The position numbers and the translations under genes were made by a program. A stretch of DNA of 51,494 nucleotides, from positions 1 to 51,494 of the forward strand of contig NZ_JADNDZ010000102.1 in assembly GCF_015552075.1 (NCBI RefSeq). Direction: 5' to 3'. The DNA comes from Collinsella aerofaciens. GTDB taxonomy: Bacteria > Actinomycetota > Coriobacteriia > Coriobacteriales > Coriobacteriaceae. This document shows, piece after piece, positions 16,613-25,072 of the stretch; within the stretch, counting starts at the first letter, position 1; each line of letters opens with the position of its first letter. The notes under the pieces were generated by a model. The model was not told where the DNA came from and did no database searches. It was given only the letters and a program-made list of their open reading frames with translations.

Positions 16613-17209
16613 ATGGACAAGGCTGAGTTGCGACGGGCGGTGATTGCCCGACGTGACGCTCTTGATTTGGATGTGCGGGCGGCGAAGTCTGCCGTTATCT
16701 GTGCGCGGCTGGTTGAGCGACTGGGTCGCTCGGATCCCGCGGCACCGCACACCGTTGCCGTCTATGCCGCGATGGGTTCCGAAGTCAACCCAGCCGCGTT
16801 TGCCGCAGCTGCCGCCAAACGTGGCTGGCGCGTGGCCTATCCGTGCATGCTCTCGGCAACAGACGCCGCAGCTTGTGGCCAGCGCATGTGTATGCGGGCA
16901 GTTGCCGCCGACGATGCATCCGCGGCACCGTTTATCGCCCACCCCACGCGGGCCTTCGCGGCCACGGACATCGACAGCAGCCGCTTCCCTATCGTGCCTG
17001 CCGACGCTCTCGACATGATCGTCGTGCCGCTCGTAGCCTTCGACCGCGCCGGCGCGCGCCTGGGCTACGGCGGCGGCTGCTATGACCGCTACCTGCCCAT
17101 GCTCTCGCCCGCATGCCAAATCATCGGCATCGCCTTTGACGAACAGCGCGTCGACCACATCCCCACCGATGCCCACGACCTGCCGCTGCCCAACATCATC
17201 AGCGCCTGA
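16613..17209 (+). CDS. 5-formyltetrahydrofolate cyclo-ligase
   Basis: A 198-residue protein of the normal size for the family. It converts 5-formyl-THF to 5,10-methenyl-THF with ATP, returning a storage form of folate to one-carbon metabolism. The family signature is seen near residues 138-165 (PLVAFDRAGARLGYGGGCYDRYL), with an N-terminal KAELRRAVIARRDAL helix and VAVYAAMGSEV in the middle. GAGGAGG lies upstream of ATG 16613. A 44-bp hairpin repeat ends only 18 bases before the start codon and would form in the 5' leader. Convergent with metA. Confidence 0.92.
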   Translation: MDKAELRRAVIARRDALDLDVRAAKSAVICARLVERLGRSDPAAPHTVAVYAAMGSEVNPAAFAAAAAKRGWRVAYPCMLSATDAAACGQRMCMRAVAADDASAAPFIAHPTRAFAATDIDSSRFPIVPADALDMIVVPLVAFDRAGARLGYGGGCYDRYLPMLSPACQIIGIAFDEQRVDHIPTDAHDLPLPNIISA

Positions 17210-17251
17210 TCGCCGCCACATCAGCCACGGCTACAGCAGCACCATCGCAGT

Positions 17252-18178
17252 CTAGTGCTCCTCGCCGGCGCGGGCCAGGTCGTAGGGCGTGGTCTGGTAG
17301 ACGTAGTAGTTGAGCCAGTTGGTGTAGAACAGCTGAGCCTGGCTGCGCCAGACGTTGCGCGGCTCGGCGGCGGGGTCGTCACCCGGGAAGTAGTGCGCCG
17401 GCACCTGAGGGTTGAGCCCGCGCTTCACGTCGCGCTCGTACTCCAGGCGCAGCGTGTCGGTATCGTACTCGGGGTGACCAAAGACAAAGAAGCGGCGGCT
17501 GTCGGTCGACTTGACGATGTACAGGCCCACCTCGTCGGACACAGCCACGACCTCAAGCTGCGGCTCGGCCTCCACGTCCTCGCGGCGCACATCGGTGTTG
17601 CGCGAGTGCACGGCATAGAAACGGTCGTCGAAGCCGCGGACCAGCGGGCTTTGCGGCTTCACCAGATAATGCTCGAACACGCCACTTGCCTTGGCCGGTA
17701 GATCGTACTTCTGAATGCCGTAATGATGGTAGAGCCCCGCCTGCGCGCCCCAACAAATGTGCAGCGTAGAGTGCACGTGTGTGGTGGACCAATCCATGAT
17801 CTGGCAGAGCTCGGGCCAGTAGTCGACCTCCTCGAACGGCATCTGCTCCACGGGCGCGCCCGTGATAATCAGGCCGTCGTAGTGGATGTCGCGGATGTCG
17901 TCGAACGTGCGGTAGAACGTCTCCAGGTGACCGGCGCTCACGTGCGTGGCCTCGTGCGTCTTGGTGCGCAGCAGGTCCACCTCCACCTGCAACGGCGTGT
18001 TGGAGAGTTTGCGCATAATCTGCGTCTCGGTGGCGATCTTGGTGGGCATGAGGTTGAGGATGAGCACACGCAGCGGACGGATGTCCTGGTGCAGCGCGCG
18101 GTACTCGGTCATGACAAAGATGTTCTCGCTCTCGAGCTGCGCGGCGGCAGGGAGGGCGTCGGGGATGCGAATGGGCAT
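17252..18178 (-). CDS. metA: Homoserine O-acetyltransferase, MetA type
   Basis: 308 residues. The catalytic residues sit at the family positions: Cys142 (HICWGAQAG), His235 and Glu237 (GHPEYD). Residue 111 is Glu ([10 protein letters not shown]). In MetA enzymes Gly111 goes with succinyl-CoA and Glu111 with acetyl-CoA, as in Bacillus cereus, so the product is predicted to be O-acetylhomoserine. This is the first committed step of methionine synthesis. The leader is short with no recognisable riboswitch. GGAG precedes ATG 18178. Confidence 0.93.
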   Translation of the reverse strand: MPIRIPDALPAAAQLESENIFVMTEYRALHQDIRPLRVLILNLMPTKIATETQIMRKLSNTPLQVEVDLLRTKTHEATHVSAGHLETFYRTFDDIRDIHYDGLIITGAPVEQMPFEEVDYWPELCQIMDWSTTHVHSTLHICWGAQAGLYHHYGIQKYDLPAKASGVFEHYLVKPQSPLVRGFDDRFYAVHSRNTDVRREDVEAEPQLEVVAVSDEVGLYIVKSTDSRRFFVFGHPEYDTDTLRLEYERDVKRGLNPQVPAHYFPGDDPAAEPRNVWRSQAQLFYTNWLNYYVYQTTPYDLARAGEEH

Positions 18179-18281
18179 GGATGCTCCTTACGAGTCAGTT
18201 GCAGCTATGGTACAACGAGCGGCCCCATCCGCGCGAGCACATCGCCCAGCGATGCCGTCAGCGGCCCAAATCACCCCAAAA

Positions 18282-18312
18282 GTAGAGATTAAGGCATGTC
18301 CCAAAAATCTAC
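18282..18312. repeat. Hairpin repeat with core GGACATGCC, copy 2 (inverted)
   Basis: GTAGAGATTAAGGCATGTCC...ATCTAC, the reverse complement of the 15,508-15,546 element at 27 of 31 positions. It lies between metA and the dehydrogenase gene. Confidence 0.65.
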
Positions 18313-18389
18313 GGCGCTTTAGCCTAGCAAAGTGGCAGCAGGACGCTACAATGGTTCGACGCGAAAAACTCGGCCGAAAGGATACATAT

Positions 18390-19367
18390 ATGTACCAGAC
18401 GCGTAAGATCGGTGTGGTTGGCCAGGGCCACGTAGGAGCACATGTCGCCAATAGCCTGCTTATGCAGGGCATTGCCGACGAGCTGTACCTGTGCGATATC
18501 AACGAGGCCAAGGTGACGTCCGAGGTCCAGGACCTGCGCGACTCCCTTTCGTTTGTCCCGTACAACACCAAGATCGTCAACTGCTACGACTACTACGAGG
18601 AGCTGGCCTGCTGCGACGTCATCGTCAACGCTGCCGGTAAGGTCGCGCTGGCCGCCGGCAGCCGCGACGGCGAGCTGTTCTTTACCACCGACGCCGCCCG
18701 CACCTTTGCCAAGCGCATCGTCGACGCCGGCTTTGACGGCATCTTCGTGAGCATCTCCAACCCCTGCGACGTCGTGTGCACCGAGCTGTGGCACCTGACC
18801 GGCTACGATCCCAAGAAGATCATCGGTTCGGGCTGCGGCCTGGATTCCGCCCGCCTGCGCACCGAAATCTCCAAGAAGGTCGGCGTGAGCCCCAAGTCCA
18901 TCGACGCCTACATGATCGGCGAGCACGGCTTTAGCCAGCTGGCCGCCTTTAAGGCCGCAACCGTCGCCGGCAAGAGCCTCAACGAGCTTCAGGCCGAGAA
19001 CCCCGACAAGTACGCCTTTGACCACATGGAGGTCGAGGAGCTTGCACGCAAGGGCGGCTATGTAACCTACCAGGGCAAGCAATGCACCGAGTACGCCGTC
19101 GCCAACTCCGCCGCGCGCGTCTGCGCCGCTGTGCTGCACAACGAGCACGCTGTGCTTTCCGCCTCCACGCTTATGACCGGCCAGTATGGCGAGGAGGGTA
19201 TCTTTACCTCCCTGCCGTGCGTGATCGGTGCCGAGGGCGTCGAGGAGGTCTACACGCTGGACCTGTCCGAGTACGAGCTCGAGGGCTTCCACAAGAGCTG
19301 CCAGCACATCCGCGACAACATCGCCCAGCTCGACTGGTGGGACACCGAGGCCTACGACGCAAAGTAG
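18390..19367 (+). CDS. L-2-hydroxyacid dehydrogenase (L-lactate / L-2-hydroxyisocaproate dehydrogenase family)
   Basis: 325 residues of the LDH/MDH superfamily. The NAD site is GVVGQGHVGAHVA at the N-terminus with Asp in LCDINEAK. The catalytic His lies in GEHGFSQ near residue 180 and the substrate Arg in LDSARLR. The mobile loop reads AAGKVALAAGSRDGEL, unlike the typical lactate dehydrogenase loop, and the overall pattern (ISNPCDV, GSGCGLDSAR, GEHGFSQ) is nearer L-2-hydroxyisocaproate dehydrogenase. It reduces a 2-oxoacid with NADH; the exact substrate is open. GAAAGGA precedes ATG 18390. A strong terminator follows. Confidence 0.87.
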   Translation: MYQTRKIGVVGQGHVGAHVANSLLMQGIADELYLCDINEAKVTSEVQDLRDSLSFVPYNTKIVNCYDYYEELACCDVIVNAAGKVALAAGSRDGELFFTTDAARTFAKRIVDAGFDGIFVSISNPCDVVCTELWHLTGYDPKKIIGSGCGLDSARLRTEISKKVGVSPKSIDAYMIGEHGFSQLAAFKAATVAGKSLNELQAENPDKYAFDHMEVEELARKGGYVTYQGKQCTEYAVANSAARVCAAVLHNEHAVLSASTLMTGQYGEEGIFTSLPCVIGAEGVEEVYTLDLSEYELEGFHKSCQHIRDNIAQLDWWDTEAYDAK

Positions 19368-19410
19368 GCCGCTGCCTGCCGCAACCTTGCGATTCTAAGC
19401 GCGATACTAA

Positions 19411-19450
19411 GCGGGCCGCGCCGGAAATCCCCGGCGCGGCCCGCTTTTTT
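19411..19450 (+). terminator. Strong intrinsic terminator
   Basis: Perfect 14-bp stem GCGGGCCGCGCCGG / CCGGCGCGGCCCGC (19411-19424, 19431-19444) followed by TTTTTT. Confidence 0.93.
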
Positions 19451-19499
19451 GACTCACGCAGTGCCCTTGCGAATCGAAGGTGAATGGTTTTCCCGTTAC

Positions 19500-20468
19500 T
19501 TAGTACTGCTCGATGCCCATGTAGCGACGGATCTCGGGGCTGTGGTCGAACACCTTGCCGCGGGCGGCGCGCAGCTCGCAGCTCATCGCATAGAAGAAGA
19601 TCGGCTCTAGGAACGAGCGCACGCTAGCGGGCACCTCGCCCACGCCGTACTCGAGCGCATCGAGCACCATGAGCGTGTCGGTGTGCGTGTTGAGGAACGC
19701 AAGCGCGCGCTCCTCCATGGGGCGGCACTCGCCTGCGCCGAGCTGCACAAAGTAGAACACGCCGGGCTCGGTGGCCTCGAAGGGGCCGTGGAAGTACTCA
19801 CCAGAGTGGATGTAACAGCAGTGCTGCCATTGCATCTCCATGAGCGAGCAGATAGCCATGGCGTAGGTCTGGCTAAAGTTGGGGCCGGAGCCCAGGATGT
19901 AGAAGAACTTGTGCTGCTGGCAGAGCTCGGCAAAGCGGTCACCCAGCTCGGCGTTGACCTTCTCGCGAGCGGCGGGCAACAGCGCGTCCATCTGCTTAAG
20001 GCCAGCATACATGTCGGCGAGTGCTTCGTAGCCCTCCTGCTGATCGAGCAGCTCAGCGGCGATCAGAGCGCCGATACCCTGCGGGACCTCGGACTGCGGC
20101 ACGCCCTCGCCCCACGGATAGACCCAGGTGGTCCACTTGCCGCTATCGATCTTGGAGCCCTCGCAGTCGGTCATGGCAACGACCTCGGCACCGGCAGCCA
20201 GCGCCATCTCGCAGCCGTCGACGACCTCCTGCGTGTTGCCGCTGTGGCTGCAGGCGATGACGAGCGACTTCTCGCCGAGGCTCTTGGGGGCCATCAGGCA
20301 GAACTCACGCGCGGTGTAGACCGTCGAGGTAAACGTGATGGCCTCGCGCTTGAGCAGCTCGTTAGCCGGCATCAGGTCGATCATCGAACCGCCGCAGGCG
20401 ATCCAAAAGACGTTCTCGATCTTGCCCTTGCGCTCTATGATTTCCTGAACCAGATCATGTGCGTTCAT
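19500..20468 (-). CDS. SIS-domain fructosamine-6-phosphate deglycase (FrlB-like), second copy
   Basis: 322 residues. SIS motifs are FWIACGGSM near residue 23 and ACSHSGNTQE near residue 95. The active-site-region motif IHSGEYFHGPFEA is near residue 225 and the C-terminus is PEIRRYMGIEQY, very like FrlB (DDRRYYGGLVEY). It should cleave a phosphorylated Amadori compound to glucose-6-phosphate and an amine. It has no PTS or kinase gene next to it, only the GntR regulator upstream, so its substrate must enter through another locus. AAGGAGG lies upstream of ATG 20468. Confidence 0.86.
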   Translation of the reverse strand: MNAHDLVQEIIERKGKIENVFWIACGGSMIDLMPANELLKREAITFTSTVYTAREFCLMAPKSLGEKSLVIACSHSGNTQEVVDGCEMALAAGAEVVAMTDCEGSKIDSGKWTTWVYPWGEGVPQSEVPQGIGALIAAELLDQQEGYEALADMYAGLKQMDALLPAAREKVNAELGDRFAELCQQHKFFYILGSGPNFSQTYAMAICSLMEMQWQHCCYIHSGEYFHGPFEATEPGVFYFVQLGAGECRPMEERALAFLNTHTDTLMVLDALEYGVGEVPASVRSFLEPIFFYAMSCELRAARGKVFDHSPEIRRYMGIEQY

Positions 20469-20521
20469 ACTGATGTTCCTCCTTGTATGGCAACTTTAGA
20501 CGACAGCTCGTACCTGCGGTC

Positions 20522-20600
20522 GTTCTATGTTGTCCTATTTATACCACGCAAGCTATCGCTCGGAAAGTCATTTCGGCAAATTTGTTCTATGTTGTTCTAT
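20522..20600. promoter_or_regulatory. Two direct copies of GTTCTATGTTGT(C/T)CTAT
   Basis: The 17-mer occurs at 20522-20538 and 20584-20600, differing at one base and 62 bp apart, between the GntR gene and the SIS gene it precedes. Likely operator sites for that regulator. Confidence 0.6.
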
Positions 20601-20609
20601 CTATGAACG

Positions 20610-21374
20610 TTAGATGTCGAACACGTAGCGCGATCCCACGATCTTTTGGCGGCCGAGCAGCAGAGGCTGCTCATCAAAATCGGTAAAGTACGCCTCCATG
20701 TAGAAGAGCGGCTCGCCGATCGGAACCTCGAGCAGCGGGGCCGCCTGAGCATCGGCAAGCGCAATCTCCACCGTGCAGGGATCGGATTTGAGCGGCGAAC
20801 GACCCGAATGCTCGGCAACAAGCGCAAAGATCGAATTGTCGGTAAGGTCATCGTCGGCCAGTGTTTGCAGATACGGATGGTCGGCAAGCACAAAGGCGTT
20901 GTTCTCGAGCATGACGGGGACGCCGTCGGCCGTACGCACGCGCTCGACCACGATAAGCTCGCAGCCGGGCTCCACGCCAAAGAATGCCGCATCCTCGTGC
21001 GTCGCCGCGACCACCGTGCGCGACACCAGGCGCGCGCCCGGCACCATATCGTTTGCAACGCAGCCATCGGTAAAGCTCTGAACATCGCCTTTCTGGACAA
21101 TCTTGCGCTTGAGCTTGGGAGCGCACACAAAGGTACCCCTCCCCTGCTGGCGGCTAAGATACCCCGCGCGCGACAGCTCCTCGATGGCGCGGCGCACGGT
21201 GATGCGCCCCACGCCGTAGGACTTCGCGAGCTCCATCTCGGATGGAATGCGCGAGCCGGTCGGATACACACCGCGCGAGATCTCGCCCTTTAGGTCGTCC
21301 ATAACCTGCTGATACAGCGGCACGGCGGGCACCTCGGCGCGCTCGGAACGCTCTGTTTTGCTCTCGGTTGCCAT
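20610..21374 (-). CDS. GntR-family (HutC/UTRA) transcriptional regulator, second copy
   Basis: 254 residues. An 18-residue polar N-terminal extension precedes the winged helix (PLYQQVMDDLKGEISRGVYP, RIPSEMELAKSYGVGRITVRRAI, QQGRGTF). The UTRA domain spans ~95-250 and ends in KIVGSRYVFDI. It starts three bases after the recQ stop and is followed by a 141-bp gap with repeated 17-mers, then the SIS gene. It probably controls that SIS gene in response to a phosphosugar. It shares the QQGRGTF/VRTADG pattern with the regulator at 25,101-25,820. Confidence 0.9.
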   Translation of the reverse strand: MATESKTERSERAEVPAVPLYQQVMDDLKGEISRGVYPTGSRIPSEMELAKSYGVGRITVRRAIEELSRAGYLSRQQGRGTFVCAPKLKRKIVQKGDVQSFTDGCVANDMVPGARLVSRTVVAATHEDAAFFGVEPGCELIVVERVRTADGVPVMLENNAFVLADHPYLQTLADDDLTDNSIFALVAEHSGRSPLKSDPCTVEIALADAQAAPLLEVPIGEPLFYMEAYFTDFDEQPLLLGRQKIVGSRYVFDI

Positions 21375-21377
21375 AGT

Positions 21378-23354
21378 TTACGCTCCATCCCGTGCGTGCT
21401 CGGATTCAAACTCTTCAATCGCCGTCATAAACTGCTCACCAAAGCTGTCGGCCTTTTTCTCACCAATACCGTTGACCTGGATAAGCTCGTCGCGCGTCTG
21501 CGGGCGCAGGCGGCACATGCCGCGCAGGGCCTTGTCGGAGAAGACCATATACGGCGCTATCTCGAGCTCGGTCGAGATCTCCTTGCGGAGTGCCCGCAGA
21601 CGCTCGAACAGCTCGGCGTCGTCGCCCACGCGCGGACGCTGGTCCAGCTCGGCTTCCTCGCGCAGCAGGTCCACCGCACGACGGGCGCGCGCTGAGGCCT
21701 TGCGCTTGGACGCGCGGCGCTTAATGGTAAAGGCAAAGGCCTCGTCCTCGACCTCGCCGGCGCGCGGGCCCAGGCCCACCACCGGATACTGACCCTGCGA
21801 GGTGGCCAGGTAGCCACGGCCGCACAGCTGGCCGATGATGTCCTTAATGCGGCCGACCGATTCGCTCGACAGCTCACCATAGCCGCGGTCCTCGTCCAGA
21901 TGCATCTGGCGAATGCGCTCGGTATTGCCGCCGTGGAGCACATCGGCGATCAGCGACTTGCCAAAGCGCATAGGGCGCATGGCAACGTAGCGCACGGCGG
22001 CGCGTGCCATGTCGGTGACGTCCTCGACCTCGAACTGCGTGAGGCAGTTGCTGCAGTTGCCGCAGCCCTCGGCCTCGTCTTCCGCGCCAACCGCGCACGC
22101 AACCGCATGCTCGGCCGCGGCCTCGTCGCCAAAGTAACGCAGCATGTATTCGCGCAGGCAGCCGGTGGTGTTGCAGTAACCCTCCATCTGGCTGAGCAAA
22201 CGGTAGCGGTTCTGGAGCGCCCACGCGCGCTGCTCGTCGTCGAGCGCTTCGTCGGCCGCATCGCCGCGGTCGATCAAAAAGCGGCGCATGCGGAAATCGT
22301 TGCCATTCCACAGCAGGTGGCAGCTCGCCGGATCGCCATCGCGACCGGCGCGGCCCGCCTCCTGATAGTAGGCCTCGATGCTCTCGGGCACGTTGTTGTG
22401 GATCACGTAGCGCACGTTGGGCTTGTCGATACCCATGCCAAAGGCGTTGGTGGCGACCATCACCTGGATGTCGTCGTCGATAAAGGCGCGCTGGCTCTGG
22501 CGACGGGCATCGTTGCCCATGCCGGCGTGGTAGCGGCCCACGCGAATGCCGCTGGGACCCAGAGCCTCGGCAAGCTCGCCTGCCAGGGCATCGACCGTCT
22601 TGCGGGTGGAGCAATACACGATGCCGCTCTCGCTCGAATGCGCAATCACGTAGTCGCGCACCCACGCGGTCTTGGCCTTGTCGCCCATCTCCTCGCAACC
22701 AAAGTAGAGGTTCTTGCGGTCGAAGCCCGTCACCACGGTCGCCGGGTTTTGCAGGCCGAGCATCTGCTGAATATCCGCACGCACACGCTCGGTCGCCGTA
22801 GCGGTAAAGGCCGCCACGATGGGACGCTGCGGCAGCGAATCGATAAACTCGCGAATCTGCAGGTAAGCGGGGCGAAAATCCTGACCCCACTGGCTTACGC
22901 AGTGGGCCTCGTCAATCGCCACGAGCGGCACGCCGATGCCGTCGGCGGCCGCAGCTTCCTGCGCAAAGGCGAGAAAGCGCGGCTCGAGCAAACGCTCGGG
23001 CGCCACGTACATAAGCTGGTAGCGACCCTCGCGTGCACGCTTAAGCACCGTGTTTTGCTGAGCCGGCGTAAGGCTAGAGTTGAGGTAGCTGGGGCGCGCA
23101 CCCGCCGCGAGCAGCGCGCGGGTCTGGTCCTCCATAAGCGACAGCAGCGGGCTCACCACAAAGGTGATGCCGGGCAGCATGAGCGCGGGCACCTGGTAGC
23201 AGATGGACTTGCCGGCACCCGTGGGCATAACGCCCAGCGCATCGCGACCGGCAAGGATCGCATCGACCATGCGGTCCTGGCCCGGGCGAAACGAAGTGTA
23301 GCCAAAATAGGCGCCGAGCGTGTCGAGCGCCATCTGCTGCATGCTATCGGTCAT
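21378..23354 (-). CDS. recQ: ATP-dependent DNA helicase RecQ
   Basis: 658 residues. Walker A is MPTGAGKSICYQ near residue 45 and the DEAH box is IDEAHCVSQWG near residue 145. Helicase motifs V and VI (NAFGMGIDKPNVR, EAGRAGRDG) are present. A four-cysteine zinc region follows (CREYM, CGNCSNC), then an RQC winged helix, and an HRDC domain fills the last ~80 residues. It unwinds DNA in a 3'-5' direction during recombination repair. AGGAAACC precedes ATG 23354. Its stop lies three bases before the GntR start, so the two may be cotranscribed. An IS110 element is inserted ~100 bp upstream. Confidence 0.95.
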   Translation of the reverse strand: MTDSMQQMALDTLGAYFGYTSFRPGQDRMVDAILAGRDALGVMPTGAGKSICYQVPALMLPGITFVVSPLLSLMEDQTRALLAAGARPSYLNSSLTPAQQNTVLKRAREGRYQLMYVAPERLLEPRFLAFAQEAAAADGIGVPLVAIDEAHCVSQWGQDFRPAYLQIREFIDSLPQRPIVAAFTATATERVRADIQQMLGLQNPATVVTGFDRKNLYFGCEEMGDKAKTAWVRDYVIAHSSESGIVYCSTRKTVDALAGELAEALGPSGIRVGRYHAGMGNDARRQSQRAFIDDDIQVMVATNAFGMGIDKPNVRYVIHNNVPESIEAYYQEAGRAGRDGDPASCHLLWNGNDFRMRRFLIDRGDAADEALDDEQRAWALQNRYRLLSQMEGYCNTTGCLREYMLRYFGDEAAAEHAVACAVGAEDEAEGCGNCSNCLTQFEVEDVTDMARAAVRYVAMRPMRFGKSLIADVLHGGNTERIRQMHLDEDRGYGELSSESVGRIKDIIGQLCGRGYLATSQGQYPVVGLGPRAGEVEDEAFAFTIKRRASKRKASARARRAVDLLREEAELDQRPRVGDDAELFERLRALRKEISTELEIAPYMVFSDKALRGMCRLRPQTRDELIQVNGIGEKKADSFGEQFMTAIEEFESEHARDGA

Positions 23355-23484
23355 GGTTTCCTAACGTCAGAATCATCTGCCGCCGATTATACGCCGCCAC
23401 GCGGACCAGCGTCGCCCGGCTGTCAGCCACGCTCATTCTGCGGGTAATCATTGGGTGTTCCTATAGTTTTGTCAACCGTCGGGG

Positions 23485-24618
23485 CTACTCCCGGTAGGGC
23501 ACCCGGTCGCGCATCACGGCGTATATCGCCCTGAGCCGCTTCCTCGCGACGGCCTTGAGCGCCCGTCCGTGCCCCATGCCCCGTGCCCTGCAGGCCCGGT
23601 AGTACTCGCCGTAGCGCCCCGAGGACCTCACCAGGCTGTTGCACGAGAAGATCAGCAGGGACTTGAGCCTCGCGTCGCCGCGCCTGGACGCCCTGACCGA
23701 CCTCACCGACGTGCCGGAGCTCCTCACCCTCGGGGCTATGCCGCAGTACGAGGCCAGGTGGTCGTGGTCCGGGAACCTCCCGATGTCGACCGACACCGCG
23801 AGCTGCGCCGCGGTCCTCGGGCCGATGCCGGGCACGGTGAGCAGGCACGCGTAGGTCTCGTCGCCCTCGAGCAGCGCCGCCGTCTCGGCCTCGAGGGCCC
23901 CGGCCTCGTCGAGGGCTTCCGATATCCGGGCGGCCAGGAACCTGACCTGCCTGTTCTCGGCCTCGACGAGCGCCGGCGGGGGCGCGGTGGAGGCGGCCGC
24001 GGCCTCCCCGGCGGCCTCGGCCCGCGGGCCCTCGGCCCCGGAGCGGGCGATCCCCCACGCCCCGCCGAACCCGGCGAGCAGCTCCAGCCACCGCCGGTCC
24101 GACAGGTCGACCGCGGCCTCGAGGGCCGGGCAGGACTCGAGCAGCACCGCGCGCAGGCGGTTCTTGTCCCTGGTCGCGCAGGCGACGACGTGGTCGCGCT
24201 GCGACGAGAGGGCGCGGGCGGCCTCGAGGGCCTCGCCGCGGCCCGGGACCCCCGACAGGGAGTCCGGCACGCCCAGGGCGGTCCGCGCGATCACCGCGGC
24301 GTCGCGCTCGTCGGTCTTGGCCTCGCCGGCGAACAGGCCCGCGGCGCGGCTGGCGGCGAGCCCGGGCAGGTAGGCGACCCCGAGCCCCGCGGCGCGGGCC
24401 CGCCTCACGGCGAGGGACCCTATGTTGCGGAACTGGTCGACGACGACGAGCGTGCCGGCGGGCGCGGAGGCGAACAGCGCGTCGAGCTCGGCCTCCCTGT
24501 TGCGGACGGGGGCGCTGGCCAGCACCTCCCCGTCGCGGTCGATCAGGCAGGCCCAGTGCGACGACTTGCCGACGTCCAGGCCGAGCACGGCCGCGGGTCT
24601 GGTGGATGGCGCTTTCAC
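23485..24618 (-). CDS. IS110-family transposase (DEDD recombinase)
   Basis: 377 residues. The N-terminal RuvC-like DEDD domain shows GLDVGKSSHWACLID (first Asp), VVVDQF, and AKTDERDAAVIA (Asp-Glu-Arg-Asp). The C-terminal Transposase_20 domain shows VPGIGPRTAAQLAV, LASYCGIAPRVRSSGTSV with the candidate catalytic serine, and GDARLKSLL. The GTG start at 24618 has GGAAGGA eight bases upstream; an upstream GTG at 24672 lacks one. The gene looks intact. IS110 recombinases use a bridge RNA encoded in the non-coding end to choose donor and target DNA. Confidence 0.92.
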   Translation of the reverse strand: MKAPSTRPAAVLGLDVGKSSHWACLIDRDGEVLASAPVRNREAELDALFASAPAGTLVVVDQFRNIGSLAVRRARAAGLGVAYLPGLAASRAAGLFAGEAKTDERDAAVIARTALGVPDSLSGVPGRGEALEAARALSSQRDHVVACATRDKNRLRAVLLESCPALEAAVDLSDRRWLELLAGFGGAWGIARSGAEGPRAEAAGEAAAASTAPPPALVEAENRQVRFLAARISEALDEAGALEAETAALLEGDETYACLLTVPGIGPRTAAQLAVSVDIGRFPDHDHLASYCGIAPRVRSSGTSVRSVRASRRGDARLKSLLIFSCNSLVRSSGRYGEYYRACRARGMGHGRALKAVARKRLRAIYAVMRDRVPYRE

Positions 24619-24639
24619 GGTGGTATCCTTCCGGTAGTC

Positions 24640-24860
24640 GTTCGACCGGATGGCCTCCCCCTCGGCACTCACATTACCAGCCGCGGCACCTGCCCGGCAC
24701 TTTCCTATCAGCCGTCGGGGGCGGCGCGTCCCGCGCCGGCAGCACCCAACTGGCCCTCTCGGGGGCAGGGACGTTCGGCCGTGCGCGGGCGCCCGGTCGG
24801 GGGCCCGTTCTGGGCGCGCCTCAATCGTAGCCCGAGACGGTCCCGGGCTGACAATTTCGA
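24640..24860 (-). ncRNA. Candidate IS110 bridge RNA region
   Basis: About 220 bp of GC-rich non-coding DNA upstream of the IS110 recombinase. It contains several self-complementary stretches, such as AGCCCGAGA / TCCCGGGCT and GTGCCGGGCAGGTGCCGCGG. In the IS110 group the bridge RNA is encoded in this position, between the left end and the recombinase gene. Assignment is by position and GC-rich structure only; the donor and target loops were not resolved. Confidence 0.45.
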
Positions 24861-24867
24861 CTGTAAT

Positions 24868-24903
24868 GGACGTTCTTGAATGACTAGTCGTTTAAGAACG
24901 TCC
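24868..24903. repeat. REP-like hairpin GGACGTTCTT / AAGAACGTCC
   Basis: Perfect 10-bp arms at 24868-24877 and 24894-24903. The loop contains AATGACTAGTC, which recurs directly at 24,906-24,916. It abuts the presumed 5' end of the IS110 element, and IS110 relatives often insert at REP palindromes. Confidence 0.7.
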
Positions 24904-24961
24904 CCAATGACTAGTCTCTTGACAAGCGCGGAAACGTCGCTGGTTGAGCATAAGTCAGCGA

Positions 24962-25059
24962 AAACGCCCCTAAGCGAGCAAGGTGACGTGAAAGAGGAGG
25001 GAAGCGTACTTCGGTACGCGACCGACGATTGAACGTCAGATTGCCGCTTAGGGGCGTTT
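24962..25059 (+). ncRNA. Candidate structured RNA with four nested stems and a UUCG tetraloop
   Basis: Nested perfect stems. P1 is AAACGCCCCTAAGCG / CGCTTAGGGGCGTTT (24962-24976, 25045-25059). P2 is GCAA / TTGC (24978-24981, 25041-25044). P3 is TGACGT / ACGTCA (24984-24989, 25033-25038). P4 is GCGTAC-TTCG-GTACGC (25004-25019). A purine-rich internal loop (GAAAGAGGAGGGAA opposite GACCGACGATTGA) separates P3 and P4. The classic C(UUCG)G loop forms on the plus strand, which I take as the RNA strand. No known family is recognised. Confidence 0.5.
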
Positions 25060-25072
25060 GCAGCGTCGGCCC

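Larger units (their letters stand above)
23455..24866 (-). mobile_element. IS110-family insertion sequence
   Basis: One IS110 transposase gene with non-coding ends. The DNA is clearly more GC-rich than its neighbours (almost every third codon position is G or C), a sign of recent transfer. IS110 elements have no terminal inverted repeats, so the ends are estimates: the 3' side near CCTATAGTTTTGTCAACC and the 5' side where GC content drops, near 24,860. A 36-bp fold-back repeat begins at 24,868, directly at the presumed 5' end. Confidence 0.75.

Noticed and set aside
18179-18389. SAM or other riboswitch before metA
   Set aside because: The metA leader is short, and I could find no S-box-like stems or conserved riboswitch core.
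21900-23447. Plus-strand open frame opposite recQ
   Set aside because: Shadow of recQ; no recognisable motif and no Shine-Dalgarno.
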